A stretch of DNA of 64,000 nucleotides from Paramylibacter ulvae (GTDB lineage: Bacteria > Pseudomonadota > Alphaproteobacteria > Rhodobacterales > Rhodobacteraceae), in NCBI RefSeq assembly GCF_014652655.1, contig NZ_BMZF01000002.1:310001-374000 (forward strand), given 5' to 3'. The notes below the pieces were generated by a model, which worked only from the letters and a program-made list of their open reading frames with translations, had not been told where the DNA came from and ran no database searches. This document shows positions 1 to 9,453 of this stretch, piece by piece (position 1 is the stretch's first letter; each line of letters opens with the position of its first letter). The position numbers were made by a program, and so were the translations under genes.

Positions 1-825
1 GTGATCGCGCCTCGTATCGCACCCCAAATGATTGGCTTGGGCATGTTAGAAGCGATACCAGCCGCCGATATTTTGGCACATGCCGATCCTGATGATGCAA
101 ATGGTGATGGTATTTCTGGGCGGCCCAACTGGGTGTTGTCTGCGATAACACGCAAGGTTGAATTGGGTCGCTTTGGGCTAAAGGCGAGCAGCCCGACAAT
201 TTTCGAACAATCGGCAACCGCGTTTAAGAACGATATCGGAATTTCCAGCACAGTGTTCCCCGATGGCTGGGGCGATTGTTCCGAAAATCAAACCGCGTGC
301 CGCGCCGCGCCAGATGGCAGTACCGAAGAACACGGTAATGTTGAAATATCTGATGACGCAATGGAGTTGGTGAATTTTTATGCGCGTAATTTGGGCGTAC
401 CCTTGCGCCGTGATTTGGATGATCCCATCGTGCTGCGTGGGAAACAGGTTTTTTATGAATCTGGATGTGTCGCGTGCCATCGTCCAAAATTTGTAACCAA
501 CCGTTTGATGGATCAAGATGCGCAAAGCTTTCAGTTGATCTGGCCGTACACTGATATGTTGTTGCACGATATGGGCAAGGGTTTGGCAGATGGTTCAATT
601 TCTGGTGAGGCACAGGGCAATGAATGGCGCACACCGCCGCTTTGGGGTATTGGCTTGACGCAACAAGTCAGCGACCATACGCGCTTCCTTCACGATGGTC
701 GGGCACGTAATCTGCTAGAGGCGATTTTGTGGCACGGCGGTGAAGGTGAACATGCGAAACAACGCGTTGTTGATTTACCCACCGGCGACCGCGAGGCGCT
801 TATAAAATTTATCGAAAGCCTGTGA
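1..825 (+). CDS. Di-heme oxidoreductase (DUF1111 / putative thiol oxidoreductase), C-terminal part
   Basis: The gene enters from the left edge, so the true start lies outside the window; the first GTG codon is most likely an internal valine. The visible 274 residues begin with the family hallmark R-aP-mIGLGmLEAIP followed by an Asp-rich ADPDDANGDGISGRPN segment, and carry one c-type heme site, CVACH, near residues 156-160. The family is periplasmic and normally has a second CxxCH further upstream, which would be off the window. It is followed directly by an imelysin and a DUF1513 gene with 1-nt and 0-nt spacing, an arrangement common in iron-responsive operons. The exact redox substrate of this family is not established. 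Confidence 0.85.
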   Translation: MIAPRIAPQMIGLGMLEAIPAADILAHADPDDANGDGISGRPNWVLSAITRKVELGRFGLKASSPTIFEQSATAFKNDIGISSTVFPDGWGDCSENQTACRAAPDGSTEEHGNVEISDDAMELVNFYARNLGVPLRRDLDDPIVLRGKQVFYESGCVACHRPKFVTNRLMDQDAQSFQLIWPYTDMLLHDMGKGLADGSISGEAQGNEWRTPPLWGIGLTQQVSDHTRFLHDGRARNLLEAILWHGGEGEHAKQRVVDLPTGDREALIKFIESL

Positions 826-1799
826 TGCGCAAAATTTTATCGATACTCCTTGTTGTGGCATCCCCTGTTTTTGCGGGCGTTGACAAAGGTCTTGATGTCA
901 CACTGGAACTATATCAACGTTTCGATGATACCGCCAAAAGTCTGGCGCAATCGGAATGTCGTGGCGATGAGATTATCGAAAATTACCATCGGGCGTATGA
1001 TGCGTGGAATGGTGCTAGCATTGTGTCCTTTGGTCCACTGGAACAACAAGGTGGCGCATTAGTTTTGTCGTTCTGGCCAGACAAAAAGGGTTTCACCGCA
1101 AAGGCATTATCGCAGTTAATTGCAGATCAAGATGAAGCAATTTATGCGCCTGATGAATTTGCATCCGTTTCAATCGCTGCGCATGGGTTTTTGGCGCTCG
1201 ATATGATGCTGTTTGATCAACGGTTCAATCAATTTGAACAGGATTCATATTCTTGCCAATTGGTGCGCCGCATTACCCAAGATATTGCGGATAAGGCGAT
1301 GAAAATGAATGTTGCGTGGATAAATGATTTTGCACAAACCGTGCGGGGCGCGGGCGAACCAAACAACACCACTTATTTTACCAAGGAAGAGGCGGCGCAG
1401 GCATATTTAACTTCGCTTTCTGGTGCGTTTGAATTTATCGAAACATCCCGTCTGGCGCGCCCACTTGGAACATTGGAACGCCCCCGACCCAAACGTGCAG
1501 AGGCATGGCGTTCGGCGCGCGCATTGCCCAACATCAACGCGACAATCACAGCGTTGGATCACATGATCCGTGCGTTGGGTGATGATGCTACACCAGAAAC
1601 AAATGAAACCATGGGCGCGTTGTTGCGCTTTATTCCGACCATTGACGATCCCGCATTCGCAAATATCACCGATATGGGAACACGGTTCCAAGTCGAAAGC
1701 CTACAAACAATGGTGCACAGTGCGAACGAAGCGATGAGCGTTGAGCTGGGCACACACCTGGGTGTTAACATGGGATTCAATGCATTGGATGGTGATTGA
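825..1799 (+). CDS. Imelysin family protein (M75-like, iron-linked periplasmic protein)
   Basis: The 324-residue product starts with a signal peptide (hydrophobic residues about 4-17, ending VFAG). The domain shows the imelysin arrangement, with AHGFLALDMMLFD near residue 125 in the place of the family's GxHxxE-type motif; here the motif is diverged. I chose the ATG at 825, which overlaps the upstream stop as TGATG; a GTG at 822 would add one residue. Imelysins are periplasmic or surface proteins linked to iron uptake and related to EfeO; proteolytic activity is doubtful. Translational coupling to the DUF1111 gene upstream and DUF1513 downstream supports a joint role. No Fur box can be judged because the operon promoter is off the window. 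Confidence 0.85.
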   Translation: MRKILSILLVVASPVFAGVDKGLDVTLELYQRFDDTAKSLAQSECRGDEIIENYHRAYDAWNGASIVSFGPLEQQGGALVLSFWPDKKGFTAKALSQLIADQDEAIYAPDEFASVSIAAHGFLALDMMLFDQRFNQFEQDSYSCQLVRRITQDIADKAMKMNVAWINDFAQTVRGAGEPNNTTYFTKEEAAQAYLTSLSGAFEFIETSRLARPLGTLERPRPKRAEAWRSARALPNINATITALDHMIRALGDDATPETNETMGALLRFIPTIDDPAFANITDMGTRFQVESLQTMVHSANEAMSVELGTHLGVNMGFNALDGD

Positions 1800-2882
1800 A
1801 TGACAACGCGACGAGTATTTTTGGCGGGATTATTGAGCGCAAGCGCGACACCGCGGTTGACGTGGGCCGATGCAGGTAGTCCGTCATTATTGGCGGCCGC
1901 CAAAGAGCCAAGCGGTACATTTGCGCTATTTGGTTTGGCCGATGATGGCAGCGAGGTTTTTCGAATTCCATTGCCAGATCGCGGTCACGCAGCCTGTGCG
2001 CATCCAACCGCACCAGAGGCCGTCGGATTTGCCCGCCGCCCTGGAAATTTTGCGGTTGTGATCAATTGTGCCAATGGTGATGTGGTCAAACAATTGGATG
2101 CACCCGCTGGGCGTCATTTTTATGGGCATGGCACCTTTGTCGAAAATGGTGCGTATTTGTGCACCACGGAAAATGATTATGAACGCGGGATCGGTGTGAT
2201 TGGCATTTGGTCGCGTGCGCACAATTATCGCCGTATCGGTGAAATTTCATCAGGCGGCATTGGGCCACACGAAATTTGCACCATGCCCGATGACCAAACG
2301 CTTGTTGTTGCGAACGGCGGATTAAAGACGCACCCTGATCACGGCCGCGAGATTTTGAATCTGGACGATATGAAATCCAATATCAGTTATCTAACACGTG
2401 ATGGTAAATTGATCGATCAGATTGAATTGCACGAAGATTTTCGTAAAAATTCAATCCGCCATATGGATGTACACACGGATGGTTTGGTGGCGTTTGGCAT
2501 GCAATGGCAAGGCGATGAAACCGAAACACCACCGCTGGTTGGGACGCATCAAATTGGCAAGGATGCGACATTGTTCGACACGCCATTTGCACAGCTTCGC
2601 CAGATGAAAAACTATATCGGGAGCGTTGCGTTTTCAGGTGACGGACAACACATCGGTGCGACATCGCCGCGTGGTGATAAGGTGCAAATTTATGATACGC
2701 ACCTTGGGTTTCAAAACATGCTGCATCGCTCCGATGCATGTGGGATTGCAACCGACAGTGCAGGATTCAAAATTACCGATGGCGGGGGTGGTGTATATAC
2801 TTGTGACGGTGGTGATTTGATTGCGAAAAAACGCCATGCACTGGCGTGGGACAATCATTTGGTCAGCTGCAAGCGATCTTGA
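1800..2882 (+). CDS. DUF1513 domain-containing protein, Tat-exported
   Basis: The 360-residue protein begins TTRRVFLAGLL, a twin-arginine signal followed by a short hydrophobic run and a likely cleavage after TWADA. The body has beta-propeller-like repeats (blocks such as GHGTFVENGAYLCTTEND and GIGPHEI) matching DUF1513. The start codon abuts the imelysin stop without a gap, so it is the last gene of the iron-linked operon. The function of DUF1513 is not established; the constant company of imelysins and di-heme proteins suggests a periplasmic role in iron acquisition. A weak inverted repeat at about 2897-2914 follows the gene but has no T-run. Confidence 0.8.
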   Translation: MTTRRVFLAGLLSASATPRLTWADAGSPSLLAAAKEPSGTFALFGLADDGSEVFRIPLPDRGHAACAHPTAPEAVGFARRPGNFAVVINCANGDVVKQLDAPAGRHFYGHGTFVENGAYLCTTENDYERGIGVIGIWSRAHNYRRIGEISSGGIGPHEICTMPDDQTLVVANGGLKTHPDHGREILNLDDMKSNISYLTRDGKLIDQIELHEDFRKNSIRHMDVHTDGLVAFGMQWQGDETETPPLVGTHQIGKDATLFDTPFAQLRQMKNYIGSVAFSGDGQHIGATSPRGDKVQIYDTHLGFQNMLHRSDACGIATDSAGFKITDGGGGVYTCDGGDLIAKKRHALAWDNHLVSCKRS

Positions 2883-3006
2883 AACTTCGCCCGCTTTGGG
2901 ATACCCTATGGGTAACCAAAGGATCAGTCAGATGAACAATTCACTACGTTAAAGTCGAAATTTATTGTTCGCCGCAGATGCGGTTTCTCTGATCATTGGG
3001 GTTTTT

Positions 3007-3792
3007 ATGAAACGTCTTAAAAATAAAACATGCGTCGTCACAGGCGCGGGCCGCGGTATTGGTGCGGCCATTTCACATGCCTTTGTCGCCGAGGGCGCAA
3101 CGGTTATTGTCACAGATATTGATTTGCAATCAGCCACGGATGTAGCCGGCAAAATTGGTGGCAACGCATATCAGTTGGATGTCGCATCCGAAGATGGCTG
3201 GGCACAATTGTCCAGTCACTATCCACAAATTGATGTGTTGGTGAATAACGCGGGCATCACAGGATTTGAACAGGGCATGGTGCCCCACGATCCAGAACAT
3301 GCAAGCCTTGCCGATTGGCGCGCGGTTCACGCCGTTAACAGTGATGGTACATTTCTGGGTTGCCGATACGCGATTGGTGCCATGCGCAAATCTGGTGCGG
3401 GTTCTATTATCAACATATCGTCACGCTCTGGAATGATCGGTATTCCAGCCGCTGCTGCATATGCGGCGTCAAAGGCGGGGGTGCGCAATCACACGAAAAC
3501 AGTGGCGCTCTATTGTGCGCAAGAGGGGTTGAGTATTCGATGCAATTCCATTCACCCCGCCGCCGTGCTCACCCCAATGTGGGAACCGATGTTGGGCGAT
3601 GGCCCTGATCGCGAAAAACGTATGGAAGCATTTGTTGCCGACACGCCGATGCGCCGATTTGGTGACCCGTCCGAGGTTGCGGCAATCGCCGTCATGCTCG
3701 CCAGCGACGAGGCGGCATATATGACGGGCGCAGAACTGACTATCGATGGTGGGATTTTGGCGGGTTCCGCCGCCAGCCCGAGGCGTGAATAA
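3007..3792 (+). CDS. SDR family NAD(P)-dependent oxidoreductase
   Basis: A classical short-chain dehydrogenase of 261 residues. The cofactor motif TGAGRGIGAA lies near residue 12, the NNAG motif near residue 80, and the catalytic Ser/Tyr/Lys set is visible in ISSRSG...YAASK. The C-terminus GAELTIDGGILAG is typical. I chose the ATG at 3007 because it follows a GGGG Shine-Dalgarno-like stretch and is the normal start for the family; an in-frame TTG at 2965 would add 14 unlikely residues. The substrate cannot be told from sequence. Its stop codon is directly adjacent to the stop of the oppF-like gene on the other strand, with no base between. Confidence 0.88.
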   Translation: MKRLKNKTCVVTGAGRGIGAAISHAFVAEGATVIVTDIDLQSATDVAGKIGGNAYQLDVASEDGWAQLSSHYPQIDVLVNNAGITGFEQGMVPHDPEHASLADWRAVHAVNSDGTFLGCRYAIGAMRKSGAGSIINISSRSGMIGIPAAAAYAASKAGVRNHTKTVALYCAQEGLSIRCNSIHPAAVLTPMWEPMLGDGPDREKRMEAFVADTPMRRFGDPSEVAAIAVMLASDEAAYMTGAELTIDGGILAGSAASPRRE

Positions 3793-4779
3793 TCACGCGA
3801 AATGACAGGCGACCAAATGGGTTTCCTGATCTGATTGTGGATCAAGTGTGGGCGGTGTGGTTGCACATATCGGCTGTGCCTTGGGGCAGCGTGTGCGAAA
3901 AACACAGCCCGATGGCGGGGCAAGCGGGCTAGGTAAATCCCCATCGATCAGAATGATTTCTTTGTTTCGTTCGATTTCTGGATCGGGGATTGGTACGGCA
4001 GAAATCAATGCCTGTGTGTAAGGGTGACGCGGGTTTTCGTATAGATCATTACGATCGGCCACTTCCATCACTTTGCCCAGATACAGAACCATCACGCGGT
4101 TCGAGATGTGTTTCACCACCGACAGATCATGGGCGATGAAAATAAGTGATAGCCCCATTTTTCGCTGCAATTCCATCAACAGGTTAATCACCTGTGCTTG
4201 GATGGAAACGTCCAATGCAGAAACGGGTTCGTCGCAAATGATCAGCTTTGGTTCCACGATCAATGCGCGCGCGATGCCGATGCGTTGGCATTGCCCGCCA
4301 GAAAATTCATGTGGGTATCGGTTGATCTGGTTTGGCAACAGGCTGACCTGTTGCATCATTTTTTTCACTCGTTCCTTTACCTGTGCATTGCTTAAATTTG
4401 GCTGATGCGTGCGTAAGGGTTCGGCAATGATTTGCCCCACGGTCATGCGTGGGTTTAACGATGCAAGCGGATCTTGGAACACCATCTGAATTTCAGATCG
4501 ATAATTCATCATTTTGGATTTGCTGACGTCTAATAAATTGTCGCCACCCATCCAAACCACCTTTCCAGAACCTGGAACCATGCGAATAAGCGCGCGCGCA
4601 AGCGTGGATTTACCGCAACCCGATTCACCCACGATGCCCAGCGTTTCACCCTGTTTCAATTCAAAATCAACACCGCCAACGGCGTGCAATTCACGCGGTT
4701 TTGTCCAAGGCATGTCGCCTTCGGATTTGATATGAAATGATACGCGTAAATTTTCGACCTTTAGTAATGGATGGCTCAT
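3793..4779 (-). CDS. Peptide ABC transporter ATPase (OppF/DppF-like)
   Basis: A 328-residue ATPase with Walker A GESGCGKS, signature FSGGQCQR, Walker B LIICDEPVSALD and the C-terminal oligopeptide-transporter extension that ends in a Cys-containing segment (FRTRCPKAQPIC), as in OppF/DppF. It would power import of peptides or similar solutes together with the OppD-like ATPase encoded just upstream. The start ATG overlaps the preceding stop as ATGA, so the two ATPases are translationally coupled. It is the last gene of the five-gene opp-like operon. Confidence 0.92.
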   Translation of the reverse strand: MSHPLLKVENLRVSFHIKSEGDMPWTKPRELHAVGGVDFELKQGETLGIVGESGCGKSTLARALIRMVPGSGKVVWMGGDNLLDVSKSKMMNYRSEIQMVFQDPLASLNPRMTVGQIIAEPLRTHQPNLSNAQVKERVKKMMQQVSLLPNQINRYPHEFSGGQCQRIGIARALIVEPKLIICDEPVSALDVSIQAQVINLLMELQRKMGLSLIFIAHDLSVVKHISNRVMVLYLGKVMEVADRNDLYENPRHPYTQALISAVPIPDPEIERNKEIILIDGDLPSPLAPPSGCVFRTRCPKAQPICATTPPTLDPQSDQETHLVACHFA

Positions 4780-5744
4780 ATCAATTCCTCCAATTCACGG
4801 TTACAGGCGCGTTTGCGCCCCGTTGCAAATTCTGTCAGCGGGCGCAGGGATTGCACGCAATCCTCTTGGGCATATTGGCAGCGCGGTTCGAACGGGCACC
4901 CTTTGGGTGCTTGCAACATGTTTGGAGGGCTTCCTGGAATTGTATCAAGTTCGGCGTTCAGTTGATCGACACGCGGGATCGCCCTGAGCAAACCACGAGT
5001 GTATGGATGGCTTGGCGTTGCGAATATCGGATCGGTTGGCCCCTGTTCCATCACGCGCCCGCCATACAAAACCATCACTTCTTCGCAAAAACCCGCAACC
5101 ACACCTAGATCATGGGTGATTAAAATAACACCCATGCCAAATTCGGATTGGATTTCGGAAAACAAGGTCATGGTTTGCGCCTGAACTGTTACATCAAGGG
5201 CGGTTGTGGGTTCATCCGCAATCAACAGTTTTGGTTTACACAACAACGACATTGCAATCATCACACGTTGACGCATCCCGCCCGAAAATTCATGGGGGTA
5301 AAGCCGTACGCGTGCCGCCGCATCGGGGATTTTTACCGCATCCAACATTTTCACAGATTCAGCAATCGCCTCGGTTTTTGACATGCCTTTGTGGTGAATC
5401 AAGACCTCTACCATTTGATCGGATACGCGCATATATGGATTGAGCGATGTCATCGGATCTTGGAACACCATTGCAATGTCTGCGGCGCGAATTTTATTCA
5501 GCGTGGACAAAGGTGCATTTAGAATTTCGTTTCCTTGAAATTTTACCGAACCAGATGCGATACCGTTTTGCGCCAATAACCCAAGTATCGCGAATGCGGT
5601 TTGGCTTTTGCCCGAACCACTTTCGCCGACTATGGCCAAGGTTTGGCCCGCGTCCATTGCAAAGCTCACATCGTTGACCGCATTCACAACACCGTCGTTG
5701 GTTTTGAATGACACAGACAGATTTTGAACATCAAGAAGTGCCAT
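4776..5744 (-). CDS. Peptide ABC transporter ATPase (OppD/DppD-like)
   Basis: A 322-residue ATPase with Walker A GESGSGKS, signature FSGGMRQR and Walker B LLIADEPTTALD. The C-terminal extension has the OppD-type Cys cluster (GCPFEPRCQYAQEDC). I chose the ATG at 5744, which lies 1 nt after the permease stop and has an AAGGA ribosome site; longer in-frame starts reach back into the permease gene. It pairs with the OppF-like subunit to energise the importer. Confidence 0.92.
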   Translation of the reverse strand: MALLDVQNLSVSFKTNDGVVNAVNDVSFAMDAGQTLAIVGESGSGKSQTAFAILGLLAQNGIASGSVKFQGNEILNAPLSTLNKIRAADIAMVFQDPMTSLNPYMRVSDQMVEVLIHHKGMSKTEAIAESVKMLDAVKIPDAAARVRLYPHEFSGGMRQRVMIAMSLLCKPKLLIADEPTTALDVTVQAQTMTLFSEIQSEFGMGVILITHDLGVVAGFCEEVMVLYGGRVMEQGPTDPIFATPSHPYTRGLLRAIPRVDQLNAELDTIPGSPPNMLQAPKGCPFEPRCQYAQEDCVQSLRPLTEFATGRKRACNRELEELI

Positions 5745-5745
5745 T

Positions 5746-6672
5746 TTAACGATCCTTTGGGTCGAGCGCATCGCGCAGACCATCACCAACAAAATAAAAA
5801 CCAAACAGGGTTATGACAAAGAAAAACAATGGAAACACCAATTGCCATAACGTGCCGTATTGCATTGTGCCTGCGCCCTCGGAAATCAATGCACCCCATG
5901 AAGTTAGCGGTTCTTGCACGCCAAGCCCAAGGAATGAAATGAAGCTTTCTGTCAGGATCATCAGGGGAACCAGCAAGGTTGCATAAACCGCAACCACACC
6001 CAACAGATTGGGCACGATATGGCGGGTGATGATTTTGAAACTTGAAACACCTGTGGCCTGTGCCGCCTCGATGAATTCTTTGTTTTTAAGGGTCAGGGTT
6101 TGGCCGCGCACAATGCGCGACATTTCCAGCCAGGACAGTAAACCAATACCAATGAATAACATTGAAATGGAACGCCCGAAAATCACCAGAAGCAAGATCA
6201 AGACGAACATATATGGGATCGCCATCAAGATATCGACAATGCGCATCATGATGTTATCAATGCGCCCGCCAACATATCCAGCCGTCGCACCATATAGTGT
6301 ACCCGCAATCACCGCGATTGCCGCGCCAACAACACCCACCATAAGGGAGATTTGTGTGCCCTGTACCACGCGTGCAAACATATCGCGGCCCAAATCATCG
6401 GTGCCAAAATAATGCCCCGATGAAATGGATGGCCCGCCCAATTGGGCGACCTGTCCGATGACCATAAAGTCAATTTCATCATTGCTAAATTTCGCGAAAT
6501 ACCCGCCCAGAAATGCAAACAACCCAACGCATATCAACACGATCAATCCCGCCACGGCGGCCTTGTTGTTGAAAAATCGTTTGCGCGCATCCACCCAAGG
6601 TGATCGCCCCTTTACCTCTGCGGCGACCATCGCATCGGCGAGGTTTTCCATTTTATCTTGTTCGATCAACAT
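5746..6672 (-). CDS. Peptide ABC transporter permease (OppC/DppC-like)
   Basis: The roughly 308-residue inner-membrane permease has an N-terminal membrane helix (residues about 33-53), the extracytoplasmic stretch with HYFGTDDLGRDMFARVVQG typical of OppC/DppC, then five further helices. The EAA-like cytoplasmic loop is seen in EAAQATGVSSFKIITRHIVPNLL. I chose the ATG at 6672, 4 nt after the oppB-like stop; an ATG 21 nt downstream (MENLADAM) is an alternative. It forms the channel with the OppB-like protein. Confidence 0.9.
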   Translation of the reverse strand: MLIEQDKMENLADAMVAAEVKGRSPWVDARKRFFNNKAAVAGLIVLICVGLFAFLGGYFAKFSNDEIDFMVIGQVAQLGGPSISSGHYFGTDDLGRDMFARVVQGTQISLMVGVVGAAIAVIAGTLYGATAGYVGGRIDNIMMRIVDILMAIPYMFVLILLLVIFGRSISMLFIGIGLLSWLEMSRIVRGQTLTLKNKEFIEAAQATGVSSFKIITRHIVPNLLGVVAVYATLLVPLMILTESFISFLGLGVQEPLTSWGALISEGAGTMQYGTLWQLVFPLFFFVITLFGFYFVGDGLRDALDPKDR

Positions 6673-6676
6673 ATGT

Positions 6677-7600
6677 TTAATACCGAATTTTCGGATCGAT
6701 CCATGCATAGATGATATCGACCACAAGGTTGAAAAGAATGGTGAGAACTCCGATCAAAATCGTGATCCCCATCATCACAGAATAATCACGGTTTAATGCA
6801 GCGTTCACAAAGAACAGACCAATGCCACCTGTGGAAAAGAACATATCAATCACCACGGAACCTGTGATCATGCTGACAAATGCAGGGCCCAGATATGATA
6901 CAACGGGTAACATCGCGGGTTTTAACGCATGGCGAAAAATGATTTGGCGTGTTGGCAATCCTTTGGCACGCGCGGTGCGGATGTGATTGGCGTTCATCAC
7001 CTCTAACATTGATGAGCGCATAATGCGCGCAATGGATGCCATAAAGCTGGTCGAAAGGGCGATCACAGGCATGATGAGGAATTTAACCTCGCCGTTTTCC
7101 CAGCCACCACCTGGCAACCAGCCAAGCCAGAGCGTAAAGATCAATACCAAGATCGGCGCCATAACAAAGTTGGGCAATACCTGTGCACCAATGGAAATGC
7201 CAACGGCCAAATAATCCAACCAGCTGTTGTGAAAAATTGCGGCGGTCACACCAAGCGATACACCAACAATTACGGCAAACACGAACGCCACCGAACCATA
7301 GGTTAGGGTGATTGGAAAACCTTGGGCAATGATTTCATTCACCGTGCGGTCTTTGTATGTAAATGACGGACCAAAATCGAAATGGAAAACCACATTTTTG
7401 ATATAGGTCCAGATTTGCATATATAGTGGCTGATCGAGACCATATTTTGCCTCTAGATTAGCTAGAATTTCAGGGGGTACAGCGCGTTCCGCGGTGAACG
7501 GCCCACCGGGTGCGGCGTGCATTAAAAGAAATGAAAATACGATCAACACAAGGATCGTTGGAACGGCAATCGCCAGCCGTTTGATTATATAGTTCAGCAT
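6677..7600 (-). CDS. Peptide ABC transporter permease (OppB/DppB-like)
   Basis: The 307-residue inner-membrane permease starts MLNYIIKRLAIAVPTILVL, the usual N-terminal helix of OppB/DppB, and includes a periplasmic segment (about residues 30-95) and the cytoplasmic EAA-type loop around RTARAKGLPTRQIIFRHALKPAMLPVV. An AGG about 9 nt ahead of the ATG can serve as ribosome site. A GC-rich stem-loop lies between this gene and the binding-protein gene upstream, which would favour excess binding protein over channel subunits. Confidence 0.92.
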   Translation of the reverse strand: MLNYIIKRLAIAVPTILVLIVFSFLLMHAAPGGPFTAERAVPPEILANLEAKYGLDQPLYMQIWTYIKNVVFHFDFGPSFTYKDRTVNEIIAQGFPITLTYGSVAFVFAVIVGVSLGVTAAIFHNSWLDYLAVGISIGAQVLPNFVMAPILVLIFTLWLGWLPGGGWENGEVKFLIMPVIALSTSFMASIARIMRSSMLEVMNANHIRTARAKGLPTRQIIFRHALKPAMLPVVSYLGPAFVSMITGSVVIDMFFSTGGIGLFFVNAALNRDYSVMMGITILIGVLTILFNLVVDIIYAWIDPKIRY

Positions 7601-7624
7601 AGAGTGTACCTATCGCAGATATGA

Positions 7625-7650
7625 TGGGGCGCCGCGTTTGCGCCGCCCCA
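7625..7650 (-). repeat. Intercistronic GC-rich stem-loop between the oppA- and oppB-like genes
   Basis: A 7-bp stem (TGGGGCG/CGCCCCA), one C-C mismatch, then 3 more pairs around a GTTT loop. There is no T-run after it in the direction of transcription, so it is more likely an mRNA-stabilising or partial-attenuation element for the binding-protein message than a full terminator. Differential expression of binding protein versus permease through such elements is well known for ABC importers. Confidence 0.6.
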
Positions 7651-7657
7651 CATATGA

Positions 7658-9268
7658 TTATTTTTCTACGATGTACAGTTCACGCGAATACCAGTTTTGC
7701 ATCAGGTTATCGATTGGGAAACCTTTCACCTCTGGCTTGAGCATAATGATGCCAGTGTATTGATAGATTGGCGCAAACACCATGTTTTCGGCCAACAGTT
7801 GTTCACCGGCGGCATAGTTCGGATTTGGATCCGCCATGGTTTTTGAATCTTTCATCAACTTGTCATATTCTGGATCGCTCCAGCCAGAAACGTTATGGCC
7901 TGAATATGAAGTCATCAGATCAAGATATGTGGATGCTTCGTTATAATCGCCACACCATGCGTAACGCGCGATTTCATAATCGCCATTTTGCATATTGGTT
8001 GTGTGAACTTTCCATTCTGAATTTGCCAGTTCCGTATTCACGCCCAGTTTTTGTTTCCAAAACTGTGACACAGCGATAGCGATTTTTTTATGCGCTTCGT
8101 CGGTGTTATAGGAAATTTTCACGCTGAGCGGATTATCAGGGCCGTAACCTGCCTCTGCCAATAATTCTTTGGCTTTGGCGTCGCGTTCGGCCTGTGTCCA
8201 GCTCGCATAATCAATTTCTGGCAACTCAAACCCAGCGGTTTTTTGATGGGTAAAGTTATATGATTGATATTGGCCACCTTGCAGGATGCGATCAACGACG
8301 ACTTCGCGATCAATTGTGTATGACAACGCCTTGCGCACACGTGCGTCTTTCAGTGCTGGGTTGCCTTTTTCACCTTGGTTGAACCAATAGATATACGAAC
8401 ATGAACGTGGATATGAATATGTATCATCGGGCAGTTCCGCTTTCAGGCGTGGATATTGACCGGCGGGAATATCCGTTTGGTCCATTTCACCAGCCAAATA
8501 ACGTGTGAGCGCGATGTTTTCATCATTCACAACCAAGCCAACAGTTTTTTCGATGATCGTGTTTGCATCATCCCAATACATTGGGTTGCGTTCACGCACC
8601 ACGCGTTCACCCGAACGGTATTCGGTTAAAACATAGGCACCATTACCAACCAGATTGCCCGGTTTTGTCCATTCAGAACCATGTGTTTCCACAACCTTTT
8701 GGTTTACCGGAAATGTTGAACCGTGAACTGTCATGGCGGCAAAATAGGGTAGTGCCGTGTCGATTGTGACCTCGAATGTTTTGTCATCAACCGCGCGCAC
8801 GCCAAGCTGATCTGGGGCAACCTCGCCTTTCACAACTTTGCTGGCGTTTTTCACACCCATCAATTCCATATACCACGCATATTCAGATGCGGTCGCAGGA
8901 TCGACCAAGCGGCGCCAAGCATATACAAAATCATTGGCCGTCACTGGATCGCCATTTGACCATTTCGCATCACGCAAATTGAATGTGTAGGTGAGCTTAT
9001 CGTCACTAACGCTAAAACTCTCTGCGGCACCTGGAACCAAACCACCTGTTGCGTCTTCGTTCATCAAGCCTTCGAACAGGTCACGCATGATTTCGGACCC
9101 TTCAACATCGGTGTTGATTTGAGGGTCAAATGATTTGATATCGTCAAGCAGGCGGTATGTGTAAACTTGTTCTGCGGCGAGCTTTTCACCTTCCATTGGC
9201 GATGCCGCCATCGTGGGCATCGCCAAGAGCGCACAGGCTGCGGCGGATATAAATAAGTTGGTTTTCAT
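7658..9268 (-). CDS. Peptide ABC transporter substrate-binding protein (OppA-like, SBP family 5)
   Basis: The 536-residue periplasmic protein starts with a clear signal peptide (MKTNLFISAAACALLAMPTMA) and shows the family-5 features: ERNPMYWDDANTIIEKT, the WSNGDPVTANDFVYAWRRLVDP block near residue 100, and the C-terminal PIYQY region. The start at 9268 is preceded by GAAGGGAGACTTAAG, a strong ribosome site; an upstream in-frame start at 9304 has no better support. Peptide import is the likely role, but family members also bind other solutes. It is the first gene of the operon and faces an IclR-type regulator. Confidence 0.92.
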   Translation of the reverse strand: MKTNLFISAAACALLAMPTMAASPMEGEKLAAEQVYTYRLLDDIKSFDPQINTDVEGSEIMRDLFEGLMNEDATGGLVPGAAESFSVSDDKLTYTFNLRDAKWSNGDPVTANDFVYAWRRLVDPATASEYAWYMELMGVKNASKVVKGEVAPDQLGVRAVDDKTFEVTIDTALPYFAAMTVHGSTFPVNQKVVETHGSEWTKPGNLVGNGAYVLTEYRSGERVVRERNPMYWDDANTIIEKTVGLVVNDENIALTRYLAGEMDQTDIPAGQYPRLKAELPDDTYSYPRSCSYIYWFNQGEKGNPALKDARVRKALSYTIDREVVVDRILQGGQYQSYNFTHQKTAGFELPEIDYASWTQAERDAKAKELLAEAGYGPDNPLSVKISYNTDEAHKKIAIAVSQFWKQKLGVNTELANSEWKVHTTNMQNGDYEIARYAWCGDYNEASTYLDLMTSYSGHNVSGWSDPEYDKLMKDSKTMADPNPNYAAGEQLLAENMVFAPIYQYTGIIMLKPEVKGFPIDNLMQNWYSRELYIVEK

Positions 9269-9453
9269 CTTAAGTCTCCCTTCATTCATGTTGGATTGCA
9301 GCAAAGATCGAATTTTTTATTCTGGTTTTATCGTACACTGCTTTTGGTGGTTTTCACTAATTTCATACGTTGGATGTGACCACGCCATAGCAACAAATGC
9401 AATCATAAGGTGTTTGGCTTTCATTTTGGTTCGTTAACTCAGCGTATTATCAA

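Noticed and set aside
2897-2914. Inverted repeat after the DUF1513 gene as a terminator
   Set aside because: Short stem with an A-A mismatch and no following T-run; too weak to call.
2965-3006. Upstream TTG start for the SDR gene
   Set aside because: Adds 14 residues not normal for the family, while the ATG at 3007 has a GGGG ribosome site.
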